A stretch of 64,000 bases of DNA. Source: Pseudomonadota bacterium (GTDB taxonomy: Bacteria > Pseudomonadota > Gammaproteobacteria > Steroidobacterales > Steroidobacteraceae). Below are positions 20,694 to 29,900 of the stretch, one piece after another (the stretch's first letter is position 1; every line of letters begins with the position of its first letter). Location of the stretch: assembly GCA_021847105.1 (NCBI GenBank), contig JAJZUT010000002.1, positions 186,001 to 250,000 of the forward strand, in the 5' to 3' direction. The notes beneath the pieces were generated by a model, which was given only the letters and a program-made list of their open reading frames with translations, ran no database searches and was not told the origin of the DNA. The position numbers and the translations under genes are program-made.

Positions 20694-21640
20694 ACCCGCT
20701 TGAGGAACTCTCCACTCGGATTGAGCAGCATCTCGGCTCGACGGTGATCGGTCTGCGCGAGCTGATCCGCGCAGTCGTGATTGCCGTCGTGGCGCGCGGC
20801 CACGTGCTCGTGGAGGGACCGCCCGGTCTTGGCAAGACGCTGCTCGGCAAGAGTCTCGCCGGGGGACTGGCGGGGCGCTTCAACCGGATTCAGGGCACCG
20901 CCGATCTGATGCCCGCGGACATCACCGGCGTACACGTATTCGATGCCGAGAGCCGTAAGTTCACCCTGCATCCCGGGCCGATCTTCACCGAGGTCTTGCT
21001 GATCGATGAGATCAACCGGGCCGGACCCAAGACTCAGTCTGCGTTGCTGCAGGCCATGGAGGAGCGCCAGGTCAGCATCGACCGCCAGACTTACCGTCTG
21101 CCGCCGGAGTTCATGGTGATCGCCACTCAGAATCCGCACGAGTTCGAAGGCACGTTCCCGCTGCCTGAGTCGCAGCTCGATCGGTTCATGATGCGCATCG
21201 ACGTGACCTACCCGCAGCTCGCCGACGAAGGGCTCGTGCTCGAGCGCTACGGGAACGTCGCTGCGTTGACCACATCACCAACCGCGGAGCCGGACACGCG
21301 GATCAGCGCGGAGCTGCTTGCAGCAGCCCGCGCCTGCGCGGACGGCGTGCATGTCTCGAACCAGCTTCGCGATTACATACTGGCTGTGGCACAGGCGTCG
21401 CGCGAGCACGCGCAGATCACACTTGGACTCTCCACCCGCGGAGCGCTCGCGCTGCTGCGCGCGGCGCGCGTTGCCGCGGGACTGCGTGGCGCCGAGTTCG
21501 TCGTACCTGACGATGTCAAGCTCGTGGCGCCCTGGGTGATTGCACACCGGCTGGCCCTGGCGCCGGAAGCGCTGCTCGAAGACCGGGATGGACGTGAACT
21601 CGTACGCGCGCTGCTTGAGCGAGTACCGGTTCCGCGCTGA
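20690..21640 (+). CDS. MoxR family AAA+ ATPase
   Basis: Cytoplasmic AAA+ chaperone-like ATPase of 316 aa. Walker A GPPGLGKTLLGKSL, the MoxR-specific IQGTADLMPADITG, Walker B VLLIDEINRAGPKTQSALLQAMEE, sensor 1 ATQNPHEFEGTFPLPESQLDRF and sensor 2 LSTRGALALLRAA are all present. MoxR proteins act with VWA- or DUF58-bearing partners to assemble or activate envelope proteins, and the DUF58 gene follows 15 bp downstream. The start overlaps the DUF4350 stop. Confidence 0.93.
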   Translation: MNPLEELSTRIEQHLGSTVIGLRELIRAVVIAVVARGHVLVEGPPGLGKTLLGKSLAGGLAGRFNRIQGTADLMPADITGVHVFDAESRKFTLHPGPIFTEVLLIDEINRAGPKTQSALLQAMEERQVSIDRQTYRLPPEFMVIATQNPHEFEGTFPLPESQLDRFMMRIDVTYPQLADEGLVLERYGNVAALTTSPTAEPDTRISAELLAAARACADGVHVSNQLRDYILAVAQASREHAQITLGLSTRGALALLRAARVAAGLRGAEFVVPDDVKLVAPWVIAHRLALAPEALLEDRDGRELVRALLERVPVPR

Positions 21641-21655
21641 GGCGGACACGCCACG

Positions 21656-22945
21656 ATGAGTCTGCAGCGCAACGGCCTGCTGCTGATCCTGCTGACCGGG
21701 CTGCTCGGTATCCTCGGGCAGTGGGACACCGCGCTCGCTCGCCTGTGGGCCGCGCCCGCGGCGCTGCTTCTCGCGGGCCTCGCCTATGAGATCACAGCGG
21801 TGCGACGCCGGCGCGTAGACGTGACGCTCAGCGCTCCGGAGCGCTGGCCGCTCGGCCGCGAGCGGACGATGAGTTTCGTGTTCACGCAATGCGAAACGAC
21901 GCGACTGCCGATCCAGACAGTCCTCTCGGCACCGGAGCCGTTCACCGCAGAGGGTCGCGCGCTCACCCTGGCTCTTACGCGCGGGCGCGAGACGGTCATC
22001 GAGATGCGCGCCAAGCCGCGCCGCCTGGGCCGCTTTGTCTGGCCTGGACCGCGAATGCGCGTATCCGGACCGCTGCAGTTGGCGTGGTGGCCGACGTCCT
22101 CAGCAGCCCCGTGCACCGTCATGGTGATCCCGGACCTGCTCACGCGCGCCGGTCGTGCCGCGGGCGAACTGCGCGACGCGGGCAGCGCGACGCGCTTCAC
22201 TGGCGGCAGCACGGAAGTCGCGCAACTGCGCGAGTATCGGCACGAGGATCCGTTGCGCGTGATCGACTGGAAGGCGAGCGCCCGACGCGGCCGGCCGATC
22301 AGCCGCGAATTCGCCGCGGAGCGGCGCCTGGAGATGCTGCTCGCCGTCGATGTCGGGCGCGCCGGAGCTCTCGCTGCGGGGGAGATTGACCGTCTTGGGC
22401 TGTACGTGAACGTGGCCGCGCGTCTCGCTCAACGGGCCGTGGAGCTCGACGATTCGGTCGGAGTGATGCTGTTCGCGCAGCGGCCGCTGAGACTGCTCGC
22501 GCCGGCGCGCGGGGCAGCCGCCGTGACGCGCATCCGCGCGCTGCTCGCCGAGTGCACGGTCCAGCCCGGGCAAGGCAATCCCGCCCTCGCCGCCGCGCGC
22601 ATCCGTGCCACCCATCCACGGCGGATGCTCGTGGTGATGCTCACCGACCTGCTCGATGCCGCGGGCGAGGAGCTCAGCGAGGCGGTCAGGCTGCTCACGC
22701 CGAAGCATCTCACCCTAGTCTGCGGCTTGGAGAACCCGCATCTTGCAGCACTGCCGGCGGCACCGGTTCACGATGCGCTCGATCCCTTCCGCGCACTGGC
22801 CGCCTCCGAGTACCATCGCACCCTGGCAGGCAACGTGCGGGCGCTGCGCGCCTTGGGAGCGGCCGCCCTGACTGCCCGTCCCGAGCAGCTCGACCGCGCG
22901 GTGCTCGACGCCTACCAGCGATTCCGCCGGCAGCGACGCGTCTGA
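21656..22945 (+). CDS. DUF58 domain-containing protein
   Basis: Protein of 429 aa. Two hydrophobic helices at the N-terminus (LLLILLTGLLGILG; ARLWAAPAALLLAGLAYEI) are followed by a beta-rich part and the DUF58 core, with the hallmark LRVIDWKASARRGRPISREF (~residues 195-215) and then a VWA-like fold. DUF58 proteins are the regular partners of MoxR ATPases, so this is the probable client or adaptor of the ATPase encoded just upstream. ATG 21656 is preceded by a weak purine-rich site. It is the last gene of the tight run that starts at 17611. Confidence 0.9.
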   Translation: MSLQRNGLLLILLTGLLGILGQWDTALARLWAAPAALLLAGLAYEITAVRRRRVDVTLSAPERWPLGRERTMSFVFTQCETTRLPIQTVLSAPEPFTAEGRALTLALTRGRETVIEMRAKPRRLGRFVWPGPRMRVSGPLQLAWWPTSSAAPCTVMVIPDLLTRAGRAAGELRDAGSATRFTGGSTEVAQLREYRHEDPLRVIDWKASARRGRPISREFAAERRLEMLLAVDVGRAGALAAGEIDRLGLYVNVAARLAQRAVELDDSVGVMLFAQRPLRLLAPARGAAAVTRIRALLAECTVQPGQGNPALAAARIRATHPRRMLVVMLTDLLDAAGEELSEAVRLLTPKHLTLVCGLENPHLAALPAAPVHDALDPFRALAASEYHRTLAGNVRALRALGAAALTARPEQLDRAVLDAYQRFRRQRRV

Positions 22946-22974
22946 CCGGCCTGCATGACAGGGGAGAATTGACG

Positions 22975-23379
22975 ATGCGTATTCTTCGACGATTGAACGG
23001 CCGCAGAGCGGTCTGGGCGTTGGTCGTTCTCGCGCCGTTGACGCTGCCCGCAGCGCACGCTACCGAGCCGGCCAACAGCCGCACCGTGGCGACCGACTTC
23101 GTCCACGAGCTCGCTGCCGGCCAGTTCGCGCAGGCCGAAGCCCATTTCGATGCGCAGATGCGCGAGCACGCCACCCCCGCGAAGCTGCAGAACCTGTGGC
23201 AGTACATCGAGAAGAAATTCGGCCCTTATGCCAAGACTGAGGGAAGCGACTCGATGCGCTACCACGGCAAGCCCATGGTGATCGTACACACGATGTTCAA
23301 GCAGCAGACCGTCGGTCTGGCCGTGTTCTTCGATCAGGCGCACCAGATCACCGGCCTGCGAGTCGTGCCTCTGCAGTAG
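22975..23379 (+). CDS. Secreted DUF3887-like protein
   Basis: Small exported protein of 134 aa. The signal peptide ends around AAHATE (residue ~30). The mature domain (ATDFVHELAAGQFAQAEAHFDAQMREHATPAKLQNLWQ and the C-terminal GLAVFFDQAHQITGLRVV; both described here in parts) has the pattern of DUF3887 domains, which often precede hydrolases but here stand alone. A strong ribosome binding site GGGGAGA lies 6-7 nt before ATG 22975. It follows the DUF58 gene by 29 bp and may be the last gene of the operon. Confidence 0.75.
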   Translation: MRILRRLNGRRAVWALVVLAPLTLPAAHATEPANSRTVATDFVHELAAGQFAQAEAHFDAQMREHATPAKLQNLWQYIEKKFGPYAKTEGSDSMRYHGKPMVIVHTMFKQQTVGLAVFFDQAHQITGLRVVPLQ

Positions 23380-23429
23380 GCGCGCAGCGACGATCCCTCG
23401 GCGGCACATTACAGGGGAAGCGCAAGATC

Positions 23430-24053
23430 ATGATGCAGCTCATCGGCATGCTCGACTCACCCTATGTCCGGCGCGTCGCCGTATCGCTGCATGCACTCGG
23501 CCTGCCGTTTGCGCAGCGGTGCATTTCGGTGTTCAGCACCTACGAGCAGTTCAAGGCCATTAACCCGGTGGTACGTGCCCCGACGCTGGTCTGCGACGAT
23601 GGCACGGTGCTGATGGACTCCTCGCTGATCCTCGACTATGCGGAGACTCTCGCGCAACCGCACTCACTGCTGCCGGGCGCCGCGAGCGAGCGAGCCATTG
23701 CACTTCGGATCGTGGGCTTGGCGCTGGCGGCCTGTGACAAAACCGTGCAGATCGTCTACGAGTGCAAGCTGCGCCCGACAGAGAAGCAATACGAACCCTG
23801 GCTGGCGCGCGTGACGGAGCAGTTGCACACCACCTACGGGCTGCTTGAGAGGGAATGGGCCGTGCAGCCTGCTCCCTTCGCCGTGAGCGCCGCGACCATA
23901 GCCGCCGCCGTCGCCTGGCGATTCACGCACGAGAAACTGCCGGGCACGCTCGACGCCGCAGCCCACCGCCAGCTCCAGGCACTGTCGGACTGGGCCGAGG
24001 CTCAACCGGCATTCCGCGCCGCGCCGTACGACGAGCAGACGCGGCACGGCTGA
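23430..24053 (+). CDS. Glutathione S-transferase family protein
   Basis: Cytosolic GST-like protein of 207 aa. The thioredoxin-fold N-domain has the catalytic serine region MLDSPYVRR, the cis-proline in VRAPTLVCDDG and the glutathione gamma-glutamyl contact DSSLILDYAE. The C-terminal helical domain ends with WAEAQPAFRAAPYDE. AGGGGAAG precedes the tandem ATGATG start. It is convergent with the SDR gene. Peroxide or xenobiotic conjugation is the general family role; no specific substrate is indicated. Confidence 0.88.
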   Translation: MMQLIGMLDSPYVRRVAVSLHALGLPFAQRCISVFSTYEQFKAINPVVRAPTLVCDDGTVLMDSSLILDYAETLAQPHSLLPGAASERAIALRIVGLALAACDKTVQIVYECKLRPTEKQYEPWLARVTEQLHTTYGLLEREWAVQPAPFAVSAATIAAAVAWRFTHEKLPGTLDAAAHRQLQALSDWAEAQPAFRAAPYDEQTRHG

Positions 24054-24122
24054 GGCGAGGGTGCGCGGCGCACCGCAGCATCCGACACGCATGGCCCTGC
24101 CCCCGCCGCAGTGCTGCGAGCC

Positions 24123-24968
24123 CTAACCGGATTTCGGCTCGCTACGATAACTGCCGCGGGTCGCCGCCATCCGGCGCGCCGCAGCGCGCAGCAGCCACGG
24201 AAAGAAGCGCTCGAGCAGGACGAACAGGCGGCCGTGACCGGTAATGATCACTTCGCGCTGGCCCCGCGAAATCGCGCGCAGCATGTGCTGCACCGCATTG
24301 CCGCGGGACATCACCAGCCAGCGCGGCAGCGGCTCGGCGGCTTCGGCGTGCAGTTGTCCCTGATTGTCGACCCGACGGATATTGCTCTCGACGAAGCCGG
24401 GGCTGATCAAGGTCACGCGCACACCGAGCAGCGCCAACTCCGGGGTGATCGCGTTGGCGAGCGCCCGCACCGCAAACTTGCTCATCGCATAGGCCGATGC
24501 GCCTGGCGACGCCGTCCAACCGGCGACGCTGCCGACGATCACCAGCTGGCCGTGCGACCTGAGGATCTCCGGCAAGGCGGCATGCAGGGTGCGCAATACC
24601 CCGAACACGTTGGTCTCGAATTGGCGCCGATAATCTTCGACCGAAAGCTTTGCAAATGCACCGACGACGCCGAATCCGGCGTTGGCGATGACGATGTCGA
24701 GCCGCCCCCAGTGCGCCAGCGTCTCGGCCACTGCGCGCGGCGGATCCTCATCACGCGTGACGTCGCAGGCCACGATCAGCGGCTCGGCGGCGCCGAGCGC
24801 GATGATCCGCTGGCGCACCTGATCGAGCCGGTCGGTACGCCGTGCGGCCAGCGTCAGCCGCGCTCCGGCCTGCGCCAACTGCACGGCAAGCTCCTCGCCA
24901 ATTCCGGAAGATGCCCCGGTGATCAGCACGACCTTGTCGTGGAAGCGTTCTGTCGCGCTTGCGCCCAT
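24123..24968 (-). CDS. Short-chain dehydrogenase/reductase
   Basis: NAD(P)-dependent oxidoreductase of 281 aa with the classical SDR pattern: TGASSGIGEELA cofactor motif (~residues 17-28), NAG motif in IANAGFG, active-site Ser in IVGSVAGW and the YxxxK motif YAMSK. The C-terminal extension (~60 residues, rich in Arg with FVLLERFFPWLL) resembles SDRs that associate with membranes. It is convergent with the GST gene and divergent from the J-domain/PilZ gene. The substrate is not predictable. Confidence 0.9.
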   Translation of the reverse strand: MGASATERFHDKVVLITGASSGIGEELAVQLAQAGARLTLAARRTDRLDQVRQRIIALGAAEPLIVACDVTRDEDPPRAVAETLAHWGRLDIVIANAGFGVVGAFAKLSVEDYRRQFETNVFGVLRTLHAALPEILRSHGQLVIVGSVAGWTASPGASAYAMSKFAVRALANAITPELALLGVRVTLISPGFVESNIRRVDNQGQLHAEAAEPLPRWLVMSRGNAVQHMLRAISRGQREVIITGHGRLFVLLERFFPWLLRAAARRMAATRGSYRSEPKSG

Positions 24969-25173
24969 GATGCCCCCGTCGCTGTTGTGGTATTCCCTCC
25001 GCGCCGGTCACGCGCCTCTGGCGCAGCACCGTGGCCGATGCGGTCTTGCCCAGAGCATATGCGATCGGCGCACAGAGAACACGCCCAGCCAGGCTCGCGG
25101 CGCCGGCCAGCAGAGTTTCCCGACCGAGGCTGGCGCGCTAAAGTTCGGACATGAACGGCCGATTTACTGTCAA

Positions 25174-25869
25174 ATGAGCCAAGAGCGACGCAATCTGTAT
25201 CGAATTCTGTATGTGCAGCCCGAGGCTCCGCCCGAGGTGATCACGGCGGTGTACCGCTGCCTCATGAGCCGGCTGAGAACCCATCCGGACCTGGGTGGCG
25301 AACACGAAACCGCGGCGCGCATCAATCAGGCCTATCAGATTCTACGCGACCCGGCCAAGCGCAAGGCTTACGACGAGAGCCGGCGGCGCCCACTCTCGGC
25401 CCGCATTCGCTCCACGGCGAGCGGCACGGCAGGCGCGTCGGTCGGCACAACGCGCGTCTGTCCGTTCTGTGCGTTGCCGGTACCGGCCAGAGTGGACTCG
25501 GACACACGCTGCCAGCGCTGCGCCAGTCCGCTGGCGCCGATCGCTTACGAGCTCGCCACCGCTCGCGAGCCTTTCGGTCGACGTTCGGCGCCCCGCGTGG
25601 CGAAGGAATGCCGCGTTACGGTACACGCTGCGCCCAACTCGACACCGATTTCGGCGGTGCTACGCGATTTGTCGCTGACTGGCGTGAGTCTGTACGCGGC
25701 GACGCCCGTGCCCGCCGGAGGCAACATTCGCATCGAGGCGCTGGGCATGGACGTCGTCGCACACGTGATCAAAGTGCAGCGGCATGAGCAGGCCTTCCTT
25801 GTGCGCGGTACGCTGCTGACTGCCCTGTATAACCGCAAATCCGGCCTGTTCATGTCCACGACAGCATGA
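25174..25869 (+). CDS. J-domain / zinc-ribbon / PilZ fusion protein
   Basis: Three-part protein of 231 aa. Residues ~8-70 form a J-domain with the Hsp70-stimulating HPD motif (residues 37-39) and ARINQAYQILRDPAKRKAYDE. Residues ~96-120 have two CxxC pairs (CPFC, CQRC), a likely zinc ribbon. Residues ~139-231 form a PilZ domain with both c-di-GMP contacts: RxxxR (RSAPR) and DxSxxG (DLSLTG). A c-di-GMP-responsive DnaK co-chaperone is the plain reading, but it is inference. ATG 25174 begins the J-domain neatly. The REC-EAL phosphodiesterase gene follows 102 bp downstream on the same strand. Confidence 0.85.
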   Translation: MSQERRNLYRILYVQPEAPPEVITAVYRCLMSRLRTHPDLGGEHETAARINQAYQILRDPAKRKAYDESRRRPLSARIRSTASGTAGASVGTTRVCPFCALPVPARVDSDTRCQRCASPLAPIAYELATAREPFGRRSAPRVAKECRVTVHAAPNSTPISAVLRDLSLTGVSLYAATPVPAGGNIRIEALGMDVVAHVIKVQRHEQAFLVRGTLLTALYNRKSGLFMSTTA

Positions 25870-25971
25870 GTCGAGTACAATCGGCATCTCGGTAGCGGAT
25901 CGTCACTGCGGAGCGCATCGCAACAAGCGGCCCCGCAGGTCAAGCGGTCCTCGCAATGGACTGGGGGCGCG

Positions 25972-27084
25972 ATGCATGTTCTAGTCGTCGAAGACGATGA
26001 AAATCTGCGCTCGGTCCTGCGGGCCGCGATGGAGCACAAGGGCTGCGAAGTCGCTGAAGCCCGCGACGGCTCCGAGGCCCTGAGCCGAATCGGCACGCAG
26101 GAGTTCGACGCTGCCGTCGTTGATTACCACCTCCCGCCGCCCGACGGACTGGAGGTGCTGCGTCAGCTCCTCGTGCGCCAACCGCGCTGCGTGCGGGTGC
26201 TCATGTCAGGCGCACTCGACCTGCCGGTCGTCATGGACGCGGTCAACCGCGGCGAAGTCACCCGCTTGGTCGCCAAGCCGTTTCATCTGGAGGCGCTGTT
26301 CAGTGCACTCGAGGAGGCACTCTCGGAGCGCACCCGGCTCGAGCAGTTCTATAGCCGCGCGCATCAGGACGTGTTGCAGCGCGAGCGGCGCGAGCTCGAG
26401 TCCTGCTTCAATGATTGTCTCCTGCAGCTCGCGCTGCAGCCGCTGGTCGAAGCGGCGAGCGGTGCGATCCAGGGCTACGAGGCGCTGCTGCGCAGCCGTC
26501 ACCCGAGCCTCAACTCACCGTCACGGGTGATCGCCGCGGCCGAGACCCACGAGATGCTCGGTCCGCTGGCCGACCGGGTCGCCGCCGGCGCGGCGGACTG
26601 GCTGCGCCAGATGCCGCCGCAGCGACTGCTTTTTCTCAATGCACACCCGAATGAACTCGCCGACCCGCTCGCGGTGCAGCGGCGCTTCGAACCGCTGCTT
26701 CCGTCGGCAAACCGCCTGGTCATCGAAATCACTGAACGTAGCAGCGTGCTCGAGCAGACCGACTGGCGCAATGCGATCGTATGGCTCGTCGAGGCCGGCT
26801 TTCGCATCGCAATCGACGATCTCGGTTCAGGATACAACTCGCTATCGGTTCTGGCCGAGCTGCAACCGGCCTTCATGAAAGTCGACATGAGCATCGTGCG
26901 CAACATCGACCGCGAGGAGCGCAAGCAGCGTCTGGTCGAGCTGCTCACACGCTTTGCCCAGGCAACCGACAGCCGCGTGGTGCTCGAGGGCATCGAGACC
27001 GAGGCGGAGGCGGAGGCGGCCCGCCGGCTCGGCGTCGATCTGCTGCAGGGCTATCTGTTCGGCCGCCCTTCGCTCACCTTGTAG
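25972..27084 (+). CDS. Response regulator with EAL c-di-GMP phosphodiesterase domain
   Basis: Soluble REC-EAL protein of 370 aa. The receiver domain has acidic residues D8/D9, phosphoacceptor D51 (VVDYHLP), Ser in LMSGA and Lys in VAKPF. The EAL domain (~140-368) keeps the metal and catalytic residues: YEALLR, FLNAHP (Asn), IEITE, IAIDDLGSGYNS, FMKVD, VLEGIETE and LLQGYLFG. An active phosphodiesterase degrading c-di-GMP to pGpG is expected, switched by phosphorylation. The hybrid histidine kinase encoded convergently 11 bp away is the likely phosphodonor. Confidence 0.92.
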   Translation: MHVLVVEDDENLRSVLRAAMEHKGCEVAEARDGSEALSRIGTQEFDAAVVDYHLPPPDGLEVLRQLLVRQPRCVRVLMSGALDLPVVMDAVNRGEVTRLVAKPFHLEALFSALEEALSERTRLEQFYSRAHQDVLQRERRELESCFNDCLLQLALQPLVEAASGAIQGYEALLRSRHPSLNSPSRVIAAAETHEMLGPLADRVAAGAADWLRQMPPQRLLFLNAHPNELADPLAVQRRFEPLLPSANRLVIEITERSSVLEQTDWRNAIVWLVEAGFRIAIDDLGSGYNSLSVLAELQPAFMKVDMSIVRNIDREERKQRLVELLTRFAQATDSRVVLEGIETEAEAEAARRLGVDLLQGYLFGRPSLTL

Positions 27085-27095
27085 GGGTATATCAC

Positions 27096-29900
27096 TCAAA
27101 TCTGCGCTCGTGCCGGCGCCAGCGCAACGCGCAAGTCGCGCAGTCGGGGCGGCTTCGCCAGCACTCGGTCGACGTGCGCCGGCATTTCCCCCTCCTCCTC
27201 CGCCAAACGTCGTCCCCAGCCGGTGAGCAGCAGCACCAGAGTCTGCGGACGCGAGGCTTTCACTGCCGAGGCGACCTGCCGGCCGTCGACATGCGGCATG
27301 CCCAGATCGGTGACGACGACGTCATAGGGCTCACCCGCCGCCAGCGCAGCGCCGAACACATCGATTCCTGCCTGTCCGCCGTCGACCGCGGTGACCTTAT
27401 GTCCGTCACCCAGAAGGGTCTCATAGGTCGATTGGATCACGATTGGATCATCGTCGATCAACAAGATCCGCAGCGGAGCGATGACTTGCTGTGGCTGCAC
27501 TCCGGTCCCATCACCACTGTCCTCAAGCGCGACGGGAAAACTCAGCGTCACGCGAGTGCCTTGGCCTGGCGCGCTCTCTACCGCAATCTCTCCGCCATGC
27601 CGCTGCACAGTACCGTAGACCATCGGCAGTCCGAGGCCGGTGCCTCGCTCCCCTTTGGTCGTGAAGAACGGTTCGAGACAGCGGCTGCGCGTCACGGCGT
27701 CCATGCCGACGCCGCTATCGGCGACCTCAAGCTGCACCCCGGGTTCACCAGCGACGGTCGGATCGGCGAGGCGCGTGCGCAGCGAGAGCCGCCCGCCCTG
27801 CGGCATCGCATCCAGCGCATTGAAAACCAGATTGACCAGCGCATCACGCAATTCGGTGGCAATGCCGGGGATCGGCGGCAGTCCCGGAGTCAGGACAGTA
27901 TCGAGTTCGATCTGTGCCCCACGCAGCTGCGACATGTCACTCCAGCGCGCGCGGGTCAGATCGAGCACCTGACTGACCAACTGATTCAAATCCACTGGCA
28001 ACAGCGGTTGCTGCGGCTCGCGCGGACGGTAAAACTCGCGCATGCGCGCCACCGTGTGCGCGACCTGCTCGACGGCACGCTGGACCACCTCGAGTGCCTT
28101 GCGCACGCGTGGCATGAGTTCCCGGTCCTCAAGCAGCATGTCCGTATACAGCATAATCGGCGAGATGGCGTTATTGATGTCATGAGCGATGCCGCTTGCC
28201 ATCGTGCCGAGCGCCAGCAGTCGCTCCTGTTGCACCGCGGCCTGCTGCGTCTGACGCAGATCGTCGTAAGCGCCCTGCAGCGCCTGATACAGCTGAGCAT
28301 GGTGCGCGGCGAGCGCCACATGCTCGCTCAGCTGACGCAAAAACTCGCACTCGCCGCTACTGAAGCTGCGGGGGACGCGGCGGGCCGCGAGCAGCGCTCC
28401 GAAGACCCGGCTTTCGAAACACAGCGGCGTCGCCACAAGTGCTCCGAGTCCGGCGGCGGCGAGTCGGGCCGCGAGCCCGGATGCGCTGCGTGCAATATCC
28501 GGCTCATAGACCAGCTCGCCAGCGAGACAGCGCGCGAGGCCGTCGTGCCCCATCGGGATCTCGGTTTGTGCGTCGATCGACAGATCACGCGCCAGAGGCG
28601 CGCCACGGGTGCCGACATGCGTGACCACAAGGCGGTTGTCGGGAGCTTCATACAAGCCGATTGCGCAGAATTCGAGCGCCAGGTGCGTCTCGAGGGTACC
28701 AATGACGACCTGAAAGATGCTGCGCACGTCCTGGCGCTCACCCATCGCTCGGGTTATCGCGCCGAGCAGATTGAGCCGCGCGAGCTGCGCTGCGAGTTTC
28801 AGGTGCGCCTCCTGGCGCTCGCTCTCATCGCTGACCGTGCCGAACCACTCGACCACCCGCCCGTCATCATCGATCAACGGCATGGCACGGGAGATCACCC
28901 AGCCGGTGCTGCCATCGCCGCGTTGAACACGGTGTTCAATTTCGAACGCTCCGCCGGTGCGGATCGCCTCATCGACGGCAGCTCGCACGCGCGGCTGATC
29001 CTCGGGATGCACATATCGCACGAGCCAATCGTGCCCGGTCAAGCCCGGCGGTAACGCTGCGGTGCGACTTTCCGGCTGCGGCTGCACCTCGCGCCAATCG
29101 GGACTGATCCGGCAGACGACATCAGAGGTGGTGGCGATGAACGCGCGCAGGCGCCGCTCACTGGTGCGCAGCGATGCCGCGGCGCGTGCCAGTTCATCGG
29201 TCCGCTCTCGAACACGATCCTCCAACTGTGCGTTCAGCTGGCGCAGTGCCGCTTCCGCGCGCTGCCGGCCCGCGAAGTCCCGGCGCAGTGCGAGCAGCGT
29301 GAACCCGGCCACGAGAAACGCGAGCGCCCCCCCGCCGGCGACCGACTGCTCAGTGAGTCGGGCGCGACGGGCGGCCGCCGCTTCACGCCGGGCAAGCAGT
29401 GCTCGCTCCGTGGTGCGCATTCGCTTCACGAGTTGCTCGATGTGCACAGCTGGGCCACGTTGCGCGCGTGCACGGGCATCGGCCGCCTGCGCGCTGCGCC
29501 GTCCCTGTTCGGGACGTGATTTCAGCAGTCTGTCCAGTCTGGCAATGCGCGCGGCCAGCAGCGGCTCAAGCCGTCTCAGCCTGTCCTGTTCGAGCGCGTT
29601 GTCGGCAGTGCGAGTCTGCAACTGCGCGTAGGCACGCCCGATGACCTCGGTGGCGCGTGTGAAGGCACGCAGATCGGCCTCGCTCCCGCTGGCGAGGAAA
29701 TCGCGTTCGTCCGATTCGGCGGCGGTGATGCCGGCATCGAGGCGGCGCAATCCCGCCAGCACCGTCACGCTGTGCCTCACCCAGGCAGCGTCCCGGTCCA
29801 GGTCCCTGAGACCGAGCACCGACACCGCTCCGATCAGGGCGACGCAGGCCAGCGCGCCGGCGAAGGCAACCTGGGTCTTGCGTTCCGTCGACCAGCTCAC
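27096..29900 (-). CDS. Hybrid sensor histidine kinase (CHASE3-PAS-GAF-HK-REC)
   Basis: Membrane-bound kinase of 934 aa. A transmembrane helix (~10-30), a periplasmic CHASE3-like helical domain (~31-185) and a second helix (~187-206) are followed by a coiled coil, a PAS domain (~250-365), a GAF domain (~385-545), HisKA with H573 in IAHDINNAI, the HATPase domain (N box LVFNALDAMP, G1 VADSGVGMD, G2 GTGLGLPMVYG) and a C-terminal receiver with D865 in VTDLGMPH. All key residues are present. It faces the REC-EAL gene convergently, so the two probably form one pathway. Its own promoter must lie in the gap 29901-30482. Confidence 0.92.
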   Translation of the reverse strand: MSWSTERKTQVAFAGALACVALIGAVSVLGLRDLDRDAAWVRHSVTVLAGLRRLDAGITAAESDERDFLASGSEADLRAFTRATEVIGRAYAQLQTRTADNALEQDRLRRLEPLLAARIARLDRLLKSRPEQGRRSAQAADARARAQRGPAVHIEQLVKRMRTTERALLARREAAAARRARLTEQSVAGGGALAFLVAGFTLLALRRDFAGRQRAEAALRQLNAQLEDRVRERTDELARAAASLRTSERRLRAFIATTSDVVCRISPDWREVQPQPESRTAALPPGLTGHDWLVRYVHPEDQPRVRAAVDEAIRTGGAFEIEHRVQRGDGSTGWVISRAMPLIDDDGRVVEWFGTVSDESERQEAHLKLAAQLARLNLLGAITRAMGERQDVRSIFQVVIGTLETHLALEFCAIGLYEAPDNRLVVTHVGTRGAPLARDLSIDAQTEIPMGHDGLARCLAGELVYEPDIARSASGLAARLAAAGLGALVATPLCFESRVFGALLAARRVPRSFSSGECEFLRQLSEHVALAAHHAQLYQALQGAYDDLRQTQQAAVQQERLLALGTMASGIAHDINNAISPIMLYTDMLLEDRELMPRVRKALEVVQRAVEQVAHTVARMREFYRPREPQQPLLPVDLNQLVSQVLDLTRARWSDMSQLRGAQIELDTVLTPGLPPIPGIATELRDALVNLVFNALDAMPQGGRLSLRTRLADPTVAGEPGVQLEVADSGVGMDAVTRSRCLEPFFTTKGERGTGLGLPMVYGTVQRHGGEIAVESAPGQGTRVTLSFPVALEDSGDGTGVQPQQVIAPLRILLIDDDPIVIQSTYETLLGDGHKVTAVDGGQAGIDVFGAALAAGEPYDVVVTDLGMPHVDGRQVASAVKASRPQTLVLLLTGWGRRLAEEEGEMPAHVDRVLAKPPRLRDLRVALAPARAQI

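Noticed and set aside
24060..24074. GGTGCGC-G-GCGCACC hairpin between the GST and SDR genes
   Set aside because: No T run on either strand and such short GC dyads are common at this base composition, so I do not call it a terminator.
26781..29054. 757-codon open frame on the plus strand
   Set aside because: It is antisense to the hybrid kinase gene, which has full domain and motif support; composition is Arg/His/Gln-rich as in a GC-driven shadow frame.
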